This document shows, one piece after another, positions 1 to 7,956 of a stretch of 19,546 nt of DNA. The notes under the pieces were generated by a model. That model saw only the letters and a list, made by a program, of their open reading frames with translations. It was not told the DNA's origin and searched no databases. A program made the translations under genes and the position numbers. The stretch's first letter is position 1. Each line of letters starts with the position of its first letter. This DNA is from JANMDU01 sp043755865 (lineage in GTDB: Bacteria > Pseudomonadota > Gammaproteobacteria > Burkholderiales > Burkholderiaceae_C). The stretch is taken from assembly GCA_043755865.1 (NCBI GenBank), contig JAYUSD010000152.1, positions 1-19,546 of the forward strand. The letters run 5' to 3'.

Positions 1-1296
1 TTACAGCCGGAAGGTAGCTAGCTCGTTGTCGTCGAGTGCCAATTCAGCCGTACCACCTGTATCTGCGGCAACCTCGATTCCACCCAGCAGCGACTCCCAT
101 TGAGTCCCCGAGTTTTGCTCCAGAACCGCCAATAAATTTATGAAAGCGGTGATGGTTGTACGTGGTGTGCGAAAGTAAGTCTCACCGATACGGTTTGAGC
201 AATGCTCCATGAAGCTGAAGATGCCGTTATCCGGCAAGAGGTATTTCTCAATATCACCGCCTGCGTAGACGTGCCGCACCTTTTGGAGAAGCACGTAAAA
301 ATCCTCCGGGGTCAGACTTGAGAGTCGCACGACGGGCCCGCTGAAATCAACAAGCTCACCAGACACAAATGTGTTTTGCGCGAGCCTGCTTTGCAGCGCA
401 GGATAGCTATAAAGGCCTCGGCGAGTATCCAGAAGGAATTCTGGCGTGCCGCCCAGAACGAAGCCCAGCCCGACAGCAGTACCTTGCAGGGAATCATTCA
501 GTATTCGCAAAATCTGCTCATAGTTAGCATTCCGTGCTTGCGTGTTGGCCAACTTGTAAAGGTTGACCAGTTCGTCGAGGCTGATCAGCAATCCAGCAAA
601 TCCCGCCAAGCGTACAAACCGCGCCATCAATTTGAGCTGGTCATACACCGCAGCATCGTCCACAATAGTTCGCACACCGAGAGCCTGCCTTGCGTCAGTG
701 CGGGTAGAAAACTCACCACGAAGCCAGCGCACGGCATCTGACTTCAACTGCTCGTTGCCTTCTTCAGAGCCACGACAGTAGGCTGCAATCACATCGGCAA
801 AGTCATAGCCATTGACTAGCTCTGTCAATTGCTCCAATTTTTTGCGAATGGCAGTCTCTGTACTTACTTCAGCTGCCCTTGCTTCGCTCTTGGCGGTAGC
901 AATGAACTTCTCCACGATGCCTGCCAGAGCGCCACCTTCTGGCCTAGTGCGAGTAGCCATGTTGCGCATGAGCTCCGCGTACAAAGAGCGAGCTTGTCCA
1001 CCACTGGCATGAAGCCGCCGGTCCGGGTTGAGATCTGCATTGGCAACCACCAGCTTCTTCTCCAACGCGACGGCTCTGACCAAATTTAGGAAGAACGTCT
1101 TACCAGCACCGTATTCCCCAATGACGGTACGGAAGCCTGAGCCGCCGTCAGCGATCCGGTCAATGTCACCGACCAGCGTCTCGATTTCTCGCGTTCGGCT
1201 CACTTGAATCAGGTGTTGGCCTGACCGGGGGACTACGCCAGCGCGCAGAGATTGGATGACCGCATCACGATCTTTGAGGCGAATTGGGATTGTCAT
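1..1296 (-). CDS. sngB: Shango-type defence ATPase SngB (DUF2791-like P-loop ATPase)
   Basis: A complete 431-residue ATPase of the DUF2791/BrxD-like group. The Walker A loop GEYGAGKT is at residues 60-67, the Walker B strand LLISLDE at about 236-242, a sensor-like strand with GGTPEF at about 283-287, and a following arginine-containing segment (YPALQSRL) at about 298-305. Its ATG overlaps the stop codon of the upstream TerB gene (ATGA), so the two are translationally coupled. Its TAA occupies bases 1-3. In the published Shango system a TerB protein (SngA), this ATPase (SngB) and a helicase (SngC) act together against phage. The order TerB-ATPase is seen here. The helicase would lie beyond the left edge and is inferred. 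The individual mechanism of SngB is not known to me. The alternative is another TerB-associated ATPase cassette with a different partner. Confidence 0.85.
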   Translation of the reverse strand: MTIPIRLKDRDAVIQSLRAGVVPRSGQHLIQVSRTREIETLVGDIDRIADGGSGFRTVIGEYGAGKTFFLNLVRAVALEKKLVVANADLNPDRRLHASGGQARSLYAELMRNMATRTRPEGGALAGIVEKFIATAKSEARAAEVSTETAIRKKLEQLTELVNGYDFADVIAAYCRGSEEGNEQLKSDAVRWLRGEFSTRTDARQALGVRTIVDDAAVYDQLKLMARFVRLAGFAGLLISLDELVNLYKLANTQARNANYEQILRILNDSLQGTAVGLGFVLGGTPEFLLDTRRGLYSYPALQSRLAQNTFVSGELVDFSGPVVRLSSLTPEDFYVLLQKVRHVYAGGDIEKYLLPDNGIFSFMEHCSNRIGETYFRTPRTTITAFINLLAVLEQNSGTQWESLLGGIEVAADTGGTAELALDDNELATFRL

Positions 1297-3734
1297 ACTT
1301 CAAGTTTTTCAAGGATTTCGGCGCTAACTTCAATGGGGTCATCGCCTTCTGTTAATGGTAGATCGTGCGCATCGAAGGACGCTTCGTTGATACGCTCTAA
1401 AGCACCATCCAGCATCAAATCAAGATCTTCCGCAGCGTCTAGCAACTCTTGGCGCGTCCATTGAGGGCGCGAAAGCAGCATTCGAGCAAAAGAACTGTGT
1501 GCTGCATCCAAACTCAGGAATCCAGCAGCAGCATCGAGTTCTGTGGATGTTTCTTCAACGACCGACTCCGGTATTTTGACCGGTGCGAGTTGCTCTTCTT
1601 CAGCAAAGATGCTTGCTAGTAGTTTCGACACCTTTTCAGTATCCGTTTGTAGTGCTGCAATCCGCGCTTCATCCAACTTAAACCGTCCAACCAGCTCTTT
1701 GCTCGGAGTGGTAACCGGTGTGCCTCCCGAAGCGGCAGAATGGATGTCGCGAAAGACTTTTTTGGATTCAATCCCGAGCACTTTGTAGATCTTTTCAAGC
1801 ATCTTGACTTCAGTTGGTGAAGTCATCCCATCGGCTTGGGCAACCGTCGTCATAAACGCGGCAATAGCTTCCTTTGAAGCTGTTGATAGTGGGTCTAGGC
1901 GTTTTTTTAGAGACGAGAGTGACACAGGTGCTGCGACCAAAAGTTTTAAGTGCGCAGATAACCGTTGTTGATGACTCGGCGTCAAGTGCGTCCACGCTTG
2001 AATTTGACCTTGAAGAAGTCGAACTTCCAGCTCATTGAATTCTCCATCTACAGACGCTACGGCAGAAGCAAGCTGTAAGGTCAGCAATGCAGCTTGGTAG
2101 GCAGGCATTTCCCTGTGACTGGCCTCTTTCAACGGCATCGGGAAAAGAATTATCTTGTCCTCGCCTTTAGGTATCGCTGCCGAACCCAATACGTCGGGCT
2201 CCATCGCAATGCCTAGCGACTCCATTACGCGAGCTAAGCCTTGTACCTTGTCACGAGACAGGCCAGCTTCGCTCCCTAGCGAAGCGAGCAAGTCATCAAA
2301 TGACTGCGTTGTGATCATTCCGACAACACCAATGCGACTTTTTATCTCCAACAAAACGGCTTGGCTCGACTGAGGCCAAAGCATGAATGGAAGCTGCAAA
2401 AGCCCTTCAAGAGAGTGCGCAGAACTTTGGCTCTTCGCGCGCCCAAGGTAGCGACTGTAGGGCTCAAGCTCCTTAGTCGTTGCTTCTGCAATCTTTTGCA
2501 ACTCACCGATAGGTCCCGTCAGGACCGTGACATCTGGAGTTTCACCAAAGCTCAGTTTGATTTCGCTAAATTCTTTGAGTGCTGAAGAAGCTGGGCGGTA
2601 GACTAGCTTTAGCTTAGTTTTGTTTTTAGGGAGTTTAAGCCCCGATGTGTACGCTTGGTGGTACTTGGTTTCAAACAACTTAGCAAACTCTGTCGGGCAT
2701 CGAGTGGCGGGCGTGCGAAGCCGTGAGTTTGGATCCAGTCGAACCCAAGCAAGTGCGATGTGTGCGGGTATGCCGACACCGGCTAACGCCACCTGTCCAA
2801 GGGCAAGTTTCAAGTAACCGGGGATTTCCCATGTACGTTGAAATTCTGGAACAGGTTCTTTGTAAAAGGCAGGAGAGTGGTTACTGAGCGCAATCCACTC
2901 GACTATCGCTGAGGCGTAGCTATGAAATGAGCTTGAAGTGAGGCCGTATATTCCCAAAAGACGCTGGATTTCCAGCCCAAGCAATGGCAATTCGGCGCGC
3001 GCTACAGCATCTTTTGAACCATCAAGAATTGCTCTACGCTCTAGCCCGTAAAAATATAAAAATACAAAACCGATATCGGTTTTCGGGTCGTCCCTGCCGC
3101 TGCAAAGCCAATTTAAGTAGGCTCGCCGTGCAGTGGGTGAAATTTGCGAGTAACTGGGCCAGTAATCTGCCTGACGCGTCGCGTACTCGCCATTCGATGC
3201 TATTGGTTTGGTAGGGTCAATTAGACATGGGTCGTTTTCAGAATATTGCGCTTTTAGCTTTGTTCCCACGTAGACCATGCCGCCAGAGATTTGTATATCT
3301 CCAACATTTACGGACACGCCTCGCGAATACCAAAGTCCTTCGCCGTAAACGGTAGGCGACTTTGGGATAGAGAAACCTGATGAAGAAGGAGTGGACGCAG
3401 GATTTCTAGCAAATGAGTCTTCTTCGGTACTAATTCTTTCCGTTATGGAGGCTGTGAGAGCTGACTCGCGCTGTGAACCTTGAATTTGCGCTAGCTTCTG
3501 CTGCGAGCTCAGAACAATAATACGTGATGTATCGGGCTGCAAAACTCGATTGGATGCTTCTTTTGGCTTCGCTGCAACTGTTTGACCTTTAATCCATGAG
3601 CGAACAACCATCCAAATAAAGACAACAACCGCAATGCCAATCCACACGCGCGTCGGTATTGTTGCCAACAGAACCAACAGAGCGCCAACAACAATGATGA
3701 CACCTTGTCCACCAGATTTTTTCTTACGAGCCAT
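1293..3734 (-). CDS. sngA: Shango-type TerB-domain protein SngA
   Basis: An 813-residue multidomain protein. Residues about 11-28 and 31-48 are two hydrophobic helices, predicting a membrane-anchored N terminus. A TerB_N domain follows, with the typical YWPSYSQISPTARRAYLNWL block at 191-210 and FLYFYGLERR at 225-234. A central TerB domain lies at about 545-665 (acidic motifs SVDGEF and QADGM, as in the metal-binding TerB fold). A TerB_C-like acidic tail covers about 690-813. This architecture is described for Ter-associated stress and phage-response systems, and it is the SngA component of Shango. The gene overlaps sngB by four bases and starts 22 nt after a small upstream ORF, so all three are probably one transcript. 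By eye its base composition is more A/T-rich than the metabolic genes to the right, as expected for an acquired island. The ATG at 3734 has only a weak purine-rich ribosome site (AAGAAA). Confidence 0.87.
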   Translation of the reverse strand: MARKKKSGGQGVIIVVGALLVLLATIPTRVWIGIAVVVFIWMVVRSWIKGQTVAAKPKEASNRVLQPDTSRIIVLSSQQKLAQIQGSQRESALTASITERISTEEDSFARNPASTPSSSGFSIPKSPTVYGEGLWYSRGVSVNVGDIQISGGMVYVGTKLKAQYSENDPCLIDPTKPIASNGEYATRQADYWPSYSQISPTARRAYLNWLCSGRDDPKTDIGFVFLYFYGLERRAILDGSKDAVARAELPLLGLEIQRLLGIYGLTSSSFHSYASAIVEWIALSNHSPAFYKEPVPEFQRTWEIPGYLKLALGQVALAGVGIPAHIALAWVRLDPNSRLRTPATRCPTEFAKLFETKYHQAYTSGLKLPKNKTKLKLVYRPASSALKEFSEIKLSFGETPDVTVLTGPIGELQKIAEATTKELEPYSRYLGRAKSQSSAHSLEGLLQLPFMLWPQSSQAVLLEIKSRIGVVGMITTQSFDDLLASLGSEAGLSRDKVQGLARVMESLGIAMEPDVLGSAAIPKGEDKIILFPMPLKEASHREMPAYQAALLTLQLASAVASVDGEFNELEVRLLQGQIQAWTHLTPSHQQRLSAHLKLLVAAPVSLSSLKKRLDPLSTASKEAIAAFMTTVAQADGMTSPTEVKMLEKIYKVLGIESKKVFRDIHSAASGGTPVTTPSKELVGRFKLDEARIAALQTDTEKVSKLLASIFAEEEQLAPVKIPESVVEETSTELDAAAGFLSLDAAHSSFARMLLSRPQWTRQELLDAAEDLDLMLDGALERINEASFDAHDLPLTEGDDPIEVSAEILEKLEV

Positions 3735-3756
3735 GTTGTTACGTTTCTTGGTTGCT

Positions 3757-4032
3757 TCAACGCTGGTTGGCTGCTTCGCGATTAAATTTCCAGCCGTTCA
3801 AACGACCTGCGCTCGTTAAGCAGCTTTGTTCAAACGCGTTCCACTCGTCTGTGCGACGCTTTTGCATCTCAGCTAAGCTCTGTCGTGCATCACTTGTGTG
3901 TCCGTTCGCAACCTGAGCCAAGCCTTTAGCTGCTTCATCTAGCCACATCATTTGTTTAGCAGCATCTATTTGCGCAGAGTGATCTGCTTGCGCTTTCGAT
4001 AAGGGAGCGTTGTCTGGAGTTGCTTGAGTCAT
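3757..4032 (-). CDS. small unknown protein, first gene of the Shango operon
   Basis: A 91-residue, largely helical, polar protein that I do not recognise. The ATG at 4032 is preferred over a TTG at 4062. Neither has a good Shine-Dalgarno sequence, which lowers confidence. Residues about 29-60 (from MMWLDEAAKGLAQVANG to the AEMQKRR segment) resemble the 'GLA-x-x-x-x-G ... E-x-x-x-x-R' C-terminal pattern of many type II antitoxins. That is only a resemblance, and no DNA-binding domain is evident. The stop lies 22 nt before sngA on the same strand, with no terminator between them, so it is likely co-transcribed with sngA and sngB. It could be an accessory or regulatory component of the system, an orphan antitoxin, or a non-functional ORF. 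Confidence 0.55.
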   Translation of the reverse strand: MTQATPDNAPLSKAQADHSAQIDAAKQMMWLDEAAKGLAQVANGHTSDARQSLAEMQKRRTDEWNAFEQSCLTSAGRLNGWKFNREAANQR

Positions 4033-4038
4033 GGTGAA

Positions 4039-4079
4039 AATCTGCGCTGCTGGATATTCCAATGTACATCAATTGCCAA
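4039..4079 (-). promoter_or_regulatory. possible promoter of the Shango operon
   Basis: Read on the minus strand, TTGGCA (bases 4079-4074) is followed after 17 nt by TATCCA (4056-4051). The first hexamer matches the sigma-70 -35 consensus at five of six positions. The second matches the -10 at only three. Transcription would start near 4044, some 12 nt before the ATG of the small leader gene. The 86-bp gap between the two divergent start codons must also hold the promoter of the toxin-antitoxin pair, which I could not place. Confidence 0.3.
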
Positions 4080-4118
4080 CAATGAGCGCCCTCTGCAGAC
4101 TTGTTGTATCCTTTGCTT

Positions 4119-4346
4119 ATGCATTCTTCCACCTTAGATTTCAAGCAACTACCCGTCTCCGAGCGCATTCAGCTTGTTGAAGATATTTGGGACAGCATTG
4201 CACAAGATGCTGCTGAGCCAGACGTGAGTCTTTCTGTTGAGCATCGTACTGAGTTGCGCCGCCGCTTGGCTGAGCATCGGGCTGATCCTACTAGCGCTGT
4301 GCCTTGGGAAGAGGTGCGCGCAAAGCTGTTTAAGCTGCATAGCTGA
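4119..4346 (+). CDS. type II antitoxin, addiction-module component (PF09720/TIGR02574 family)
   Basis: A 75-residue acidic protein with the family's usual layout: an N-terminal segment LPVSERIQLVEDIWDSIA at about 10-27 and a C-terminal half with EHRTELRRRLAEHRADP and PWEEVRAKL. Such proteins neutralise a cognate RelE/ParE toxin, are degraded faster than it, and usually repress their own operon. The ATG at 4119 fits the family N terminus better than upstream in-frame codons. Its TGA overlaps the toxin ATG (TGATG), the coupling expected for an antitoxin-toxin pair. It diverges from the Shango operon. Confidence 0.85.
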   Translation: MHSSTLDFKQLPVSERIQLVEDIWDSIAQDAAEPDVSLSVEHRTELRRRLAEHRADPTSAVPWEEVRAKLFKLHS

Positions 4347-4642
4347 TGCAACTGGTCTTTAGGCGGCAAGCTGAGCTGGAGCTGCTTGAGGCTCAGATTT
4401 GGTATGAAGAGTGTGCGCCCGGCTTGGGTTTGGAGTTTGCGCGAGCGGTGGAGGCTGCACTCACTCAGGCGCTTCGCATGCCGCTGGCTTACCCGCGCAT
4501 CGAGAGCGACTTTCGCCATGTGATGACGCGGAGATTTCCCTACTCGCTGATCTATGCGATTGAAGCAGACGAGATGATCGTTATCTCTTGCTTTCACCAT
4601 AGTCGCCGCCCCGGAAGTTGGAAGCCAGCTTCTGCGAACTGA
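4346..4642 (+). CDS. RelE/ParE-family toxin
   Basis: A 98-residue protein of the RelE/ParE superfamily. An N-terminal strand (QLVFRRQAELEL) is followed by the helical pair with WYEE and FARAVEAAL, then the typical core PLAYPRIESDFRHVMTRRFP at about 47-66, the strand YSLIYAIEADEMIVISCFHH, and a C-terminal arginine-rich end. Family members either cleave ribosome-bound mRNA (RelE) or poison gyrase (ParE). The sequence alone does not decide which. Toxin start and antitoxin stop share one base. The pair lies between the Shango operon and a MOSC gene, so it could stabilise the island. Confidence 0.85.
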   Translation: MQLVFRRQAELELLEAQIWYEECAPGLGLEFARAVEAALTQALRMPLAYPRIESDFRHVMTRRFPYSLIYAIEADEMIVISCFHHSRRPGSWKPASAN

Positions 4643-4646
4643 ATCG

Positions 4647-5225
4647 ATGCAGCTTATCTCTATCAATATTGCTAAGGCCAAACCGCTGCTTGCTTCTGGC
4701 CGCAAAGTGCTTTCTGCGATGGGGAAGCGGGCTGTTTCTGGTGCGGTGGCCGTGGAGCGCATGGGCTTGGCGGGCGATGAGCAGGCAGATTTGTCTGTGC
4801 ATGGGGGATTGGACAAGGCGGTGTATGCCTATCCGGTGGAGCACTATGCGTTTTGGCGGGCGGCGCGGCGGGAGTTTGGCGTTTCGATGTTTGATGAGGA
4901 TTTGCCGCATGGCGTCATGGGGGAGAACTTGTGCGTTTCTGGGCTGCTGGAAGCGGATGTGTTTGTGGGCGATGAGCTGGTGTTTGCCAATTGCCGGCTG
5001 CGGGTGGAGGCGCCGCGTGAGCCTTGTTTTAAGTTTGCGGCGGTGATGGGATTCGCACAATCAGGCAAGCTGATGGTGCAAGAGGCGCGCTGTGGGTTTT
5101 ATCTCTCGGTGGTGGAGACAGGCAGCTTACAAGGGGGTGAGGATTTCACGCTTGTTAAAGGCGCTCGGCGCTTATCGATTGCGGATGCCATTCGAGGGAA
5201 GATGGCGAAGCATCGTAGAGACTAG
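4647..5225 (+). CDS. MOSC-domain protein (YiiM-like)
   Basis: A 192-residue protein made mainly of a MOSC domain. The hallmark GDEQADLSVHGGLDKAVYAY block is at about 43-62, GENL at 92-95, and the conserved cysteine in EAPREPCFKF at residue 127. MOSC domains bind or transfer sulfur or molybdenum cofactor. The E. coli relative YiiM reduces N-hydroxylated bases using a molybdenum cofactor. That activity is an inference from family membership. The start codon is 4 nt after the toxin stop and no ribosome site is obvious, so read-through from the toxin-antitoxin operon is possible. Length is in the normal range for the short MOSC proteins. Confidence 0.85.
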   Translation: MQLISINIAKAKPLLASGRKVLSAMGKRAVSGAVAVERMGLAGDEQADLSVHGGLDKAVYAYPVEHYAFWRAARREFGVSMFDEDLPHGVMGENLCVSGLLEADVFVGDELVFANCRLRVEAPREPCFKFAAVMGFAQSGKLMVQEARCGFYLSVVETGSLQGGEDFTLVKGARRLSIADAIRGKMAKHRRD

Positions 5226-5299
5226 AGTGGCTTAGCAGCAATTTTTTACTTGATTTTGAAGCAAAAATGGCATGTCGCCCGCATAAAACCTGCACAGAG

Positions 5300-5318
5300 T
5301 GCTATTTAATTTATAGCA
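5300..5318. repeat. 17-nt palindromic repeat, copy 1
   Basis: GCTATTTAATTTATAGC at 5301-5317 forms a 5-bp stem with a 7-nt loop, extended by T5300-A5318. It spans the stop codon of the EVE-domain gene. Four more 17-nt GCTA-N9-TAGC elements occur in the window, near 7027, 11409, 13824 and 15026. Confidence 0.6.
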
Positions 5319-5788
5319 TTTAGCTTGAGCACTTGATCCCAATGTGCAGGCTCTACGGGCGTGATGGAGAGGCGATTGCCGCGCTTCAAAATGGTGAACT
5401 CGGCCAGCTCGGGGGCTTCTCGCAATGTGGCGAGATGAATCAATGGCAGCTTGCGCACGAGTTGCACATCGACATGCTCCCAGCGCGGGGCATCTGGCTT
5501 GGATTTCGCATCGAAATATTTGTTCTTCGGATCAAACTGCGTGGCATCTGGATACACCGTGCGACTGATTTTGACGATGCCTGCGATGCCCGGCTGCGGG
5601 CAAGAGGAGTGGTAGAAAAATGCGAGATCGCCTAGGCGCATCTCGCGCATGAAATTACGGGCTTGGTAATTGCGCACGCCTGTCCACGGCACGGTCTGCT
5701 GCGGCAAACGGGCGAGATCGTCGATGGAGCATTCATCGGGCTCGCCTTTCATGAGCCAAAAGCGAGGAGCAGGGATGGCGGCTTTCAT
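5306..5788 (-). CDS. EVE-domain (PUA-like) protein
   Basis: A 160-residue stand-alone EVE-domain protein of the thymocyte-nuclear-protein (THYN1) type. The N-terminal block RFWLMKGEPDECSIDDL at about 8-24, WTGVRNYQARNFMREM at 35-50, LAFFYHSSC at 55-63 and GIAGIVKISRTVYPD at 67-81 follow the usual order and length. The PUA-like fold holds an aromatic cage that in relatives binds modified bases in DNA or RNA. The ligand of this protein is unknown. The ATG at 5788 has a good ribosome site (AAGGTGG) at normal spacing. It faces the MOSC gene tail-to-tail and precedes no obvious operon partner. Confidence 0.9.
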   Translation of the reverse strand: MKAAIPAPRFWLMKGEPDECSIDDLARLPQQTVPWTGVRNYQARNFMREMRLGDLAFFYHSSCPQPGIAGIVKISRTVYPDATQFDPKNKYFDAKSKPDAPRWEHVDVQLVRKLPLIHLATLREAPELAEFTILKRGNRLSITPVEPAHWDQVLKLNAIN

Positions 5789-5822
5789 GCCGCCACCTTA
5801 TCACTTTTGAGAGCCTTAGACT

Positions 5823-6371
5823 TTAGCGAAACCAACCGCCACCATGGCCACCGCAGTGCCCGCCGCGCATTCCTCCATGCTCACCTCGTTCACCGCGCTG
5901 CAACACCCTGTCAGCCGCGATGACGCGCTGCGCGGGCGTGAGCACTTCCGCCGCATCCATCATGTGCGTGCTCATGCGGCGGCTAACGCCATCCACGAGC
6001 TGGGCTGATTCGCTGCGCAGCTTGTCAATTGCGGCGCGATCAATGCTGGCGGCGCTTAGCAATTCCATGCCGCGTTTGCGGGCAGCCTGCAACTGCTCGC
6101 GCATCGGCTTCATGTCAGTCATGGCAGCCTGCGCGAGAGCGAGTAATTTGGTTTTTTGCTCAGGCGAGCCGTTAACGAGCTTGATCAGGTGATCGACGCG
6201 GCGCTCGGCCATGGCAGCCATGTCGCCACGACCACCGGGGCCGCTAGAGCCACCCGCGCCGGGCATGCCTTGCGCGGCGGCTTTGCCAAGAAAGCCGAGC
6301 GTAGCCACTGCTGCAATCGCGTGGAAAGTGCGGCGCTTGCCGTTTGTAGCTTGAGAAGAATGATCAGACAT
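5823..6371 (-). CDS. exported Spy/CpxP-like (LTxxQ-motif) protein
   Basis: A 182-residue protein with an N-terminal export signal containing KRRTF and a hydrophobic stretch ending in KAAAQG near residue 35. The twin arginine suggests Tat export. The mature part is helical and charged. It includes RVDHLIKLVNGSPEQKTKLL and, late in the chain, LTPAQR, the LTxxQ motif of the Spy/CpxP periplasmic chaperone group. The last 25 residues are rich in glycine and histidine with one cysteine, suggesting metal binding. The ATG at 6371 is chosen because AAGGA lies 7 nt upstream and the signal begins there. Spy-like proteins act in envelope stress and metal response. The role here is inferred. Confidence 0.75.
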   Translation of the reverse strand: MSDHSSQATNGKRRTFHAIAAVATLGFLGKAAAQGMPGAGGSSGPGGRGDMAAMAERRVDHLIKLVNGSPEQKTKLLALAQAAMTDMKPMREQLQAARKRGMELLSAASIDRAAIDKLRSESAQLVDGVSRRMSTHMMDAAEVLTPAQRVIAADRVLQRGERGEHGGMRGGHCGGHGGGWFR

Positions 6372-6450
6372 AGGGTTCCTTGAAAAATTGATCACCGTAC
6401 TTTGCGCTCGCCATGCAAAGCAACAGTCGATGCGCGGTAAAGTTAGGTTA

Positions 6451-7944
6451 ATGCAAACGACTTCTCCCGCCACGCTTTGGCAAGTGCTGCTGGCTCAAGC
6501 CAAGCTGCGTGGCAGCGCGCCGGCGCTTCGCTTTGAGGGGGAGGAGACGAGCTATGTGCAACTCGCTGCTCACTCGCGTGCGATGGCCGCTGCATTGCGA
6601 GCGAGGGGTATCCAGCGCGGTGATCGCGTGGCGTGGATCGGCTTCAATCATCCTCTGCAAATCGCGCTGCTCTTTGCCTGCGCGGGCTTGGGCGCAATAG
6701 CGATGCCATTCAATTACCGCCTTGCTGCGCCAGAGCTAGAACGCATCTTGCGAGACGGAGCCCCAAGTTTACTGATTCATGATGAAGCATGGGCAGACGT
6801 GGCGCAGGGCTTGCACACGCGTTGTGGCGTATCACTACACAGTTTTCACGGCCTGCTCAATGAAGGTTTGAAGCTGCCCATCTTTGACATGAGCGTAGGC
6901 CAAAGCGACGACGCGGCCTTGCTGGTCTACACCTCGGGCACCACAGGCCTGCCGCGCGGCGCAGTGCATTCGCAGCGTAATTTGTGCACAAATATGGCCA
7001 TCGCCGGCAAGAATACTGCGCTGAGCGCTACTGATTTAGTAGCAACTATGCTGCCGCTCTTTCATGTGGGTGGGCTGTGCATTCAAACGCTTCCCGCTCT
7101 CGCTGTTGGCGCATGTGTGATCTTGCATACACGCTTTGACGCGGGCGCTGCGCTCAAATGCTTCGCGCAAGATAAGCCCACGCTCACCTTGCAAGTGCCA
7201 GCCACGATGCGCACTTTGATTGAGCATCCTGCTTGGGCGAGCACGGAACTCTCCAGCTTGCGCGCGGTGTGGGCAGGCTCATCCGTCTTGCCTGCGAACT
7301 TGATTGACGCTTTTCATGCACGCGGCGTTGCGGTGTGCAATGTGTATGGCAGCACGGAGACAGGGCCGTTTTCTATCAGCTTGAATGCACAACATGCGCG
7401 CACGCATGTGGGCAGCTGCGGCTGGCCTGCCAGTGATGAGGTGGAAGTCAAGCTGCTTGATCAACACCAAGGCGTGGGCGAAATCTGTATTCGCGCGCCC
7501 AATGTGGCTGAGCGCTATTGGCCTGAGCTACCTTTGAAAGATGATGAAGATTGGTTTCACACCGGCGATTTGGCGAGGCAGGAAACAGACGGCAGCTACT
7601 GGGTGGTCGGCCGTGCGAAAGACATGCTCATCTCAGGCGGAGAAAACATTTACCCTGCCGAAATTGAGAATTACCTTGCAGCGCAACCGGGCGTCATCGA
7701 ATGCGCCGTCATTGGCTTGCCCGACGCAAAATGGGGAGAAATCGTTGCTGCATGCGTGGTGCTCGTTCAAGGTGTTGACGCTCAACAAGCTCAGCTCGAT
7801 TTGAGCGCTGTGCTCTCAAGCCAACTCGCTCGCTACAAGCTGCCGCGCCAATGGCATTTTTTATCTGCGCTTCCCAAAACGGCGTTGGGCAAAGTGCAGA
7901 AAGCGCAGCTTCGCGCGGAGCTTTTCACACAGCAAGAGAGTTGA
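6451..7944 (+). CDS. acyl-CoA synthetase-like AMP-forming ligase
   Basis: A 497-residue class I adenylate-forming enzyme of the fatty-acyl/aryl-CoA ligase group. It would activate a carboxylic acid with ATP and pass it to coenzyme A. Visible core motifs are the P-loop YTSGTTGLPRG at about 160-170, YGSTETGP near 299, the HTGD ATP-binding aspartate near 370, the hinge GRAKDMLISGGENIYPAEIE near 387-406, and the catalytic lysine segment PKTALGKVQ near 473. The ATG at 6451 fits the family N terminus. The ribosome site (AGG) is weak, and 6430 is an alternative. The substrate cannot be told from sequence. It is divergent from the Spy-like gene and ends 12 nt before the metX leader, with no shared regulation seen. 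Confidence 0.88.
   Translation: MQTTSPATLWQVLLAQAKLRGSAPALRFEGEETSYVQLAAHSRAMAAALRARGIQRGDRVAWIGFNHPLQIALLFACAGLGAIAMPFNYRLAAPELERILRDGAPSLLIHDEAWADVAQGLHTRCGVSLHSFHGLLNEGLKLPIFDMSVGQSDDAALLVYTSGTTGLPRGAVHSQRNLCTNMAIAGKNTALSATDLVATMLPLFHVGGLCIQTLPALAVGACVILHTRFDAGAALKCFAQDKPTLTLQVPATMRTLIEHPAWASTELSSLRAVWAGSSVLPANLIDAFHARGVAVCNVYGSTETGPFSISLNAQHARTHVGSCGWPASDEVEVKLLDQHQGVGEICIRAPNVAERYWPELPLKDDEDWFHTGDLARQETDGSYWVVGRAKDMLISGGENIYPAEIENYLAAQPGVIECAVIGLPDAKWGEIVAACVVLVQGVDAQQAQLDLSAVLSSQLARYKLPRQWHFLSALPKTALGKVQKAQLRAELFTQQES
7027..7043. repeat. 17-nt palindromic repeat, copy 2, inside the ligase gene
   Basis: GCTACTGATTTAGTAGC: a perfect 6-bp stem with a 5-nt loop, read in frame within the ligase coding sequence. 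It has the same length and ends as the other four copies in the window. Confidence 0.5.
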
Positions 7945-7956
7945 TATACTTTCATC

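Noticed and set aside
1..4032. BREX-type system, because the ATPase resembles BrxD
   Set aside because: The partner is a TerB_N/TerB/TerB_C protein rather than BrxC, PglX or PglZ, so Shango fits better. The missing third gene leaves a small doubt.
4618..5046. 142-codon open frame overlapping the MOSC gene
   Set aside because: Trp/Cys/Arg-rich product of a +1 frame over the MOSC domain. The MOSC frame has clear family motifs.
5238..5271. Terminator after the MOSC gene
   Set aside because: Only A/T pairs (ATTTTT with AAAAAT) with a long loop and no T-run after the stem.
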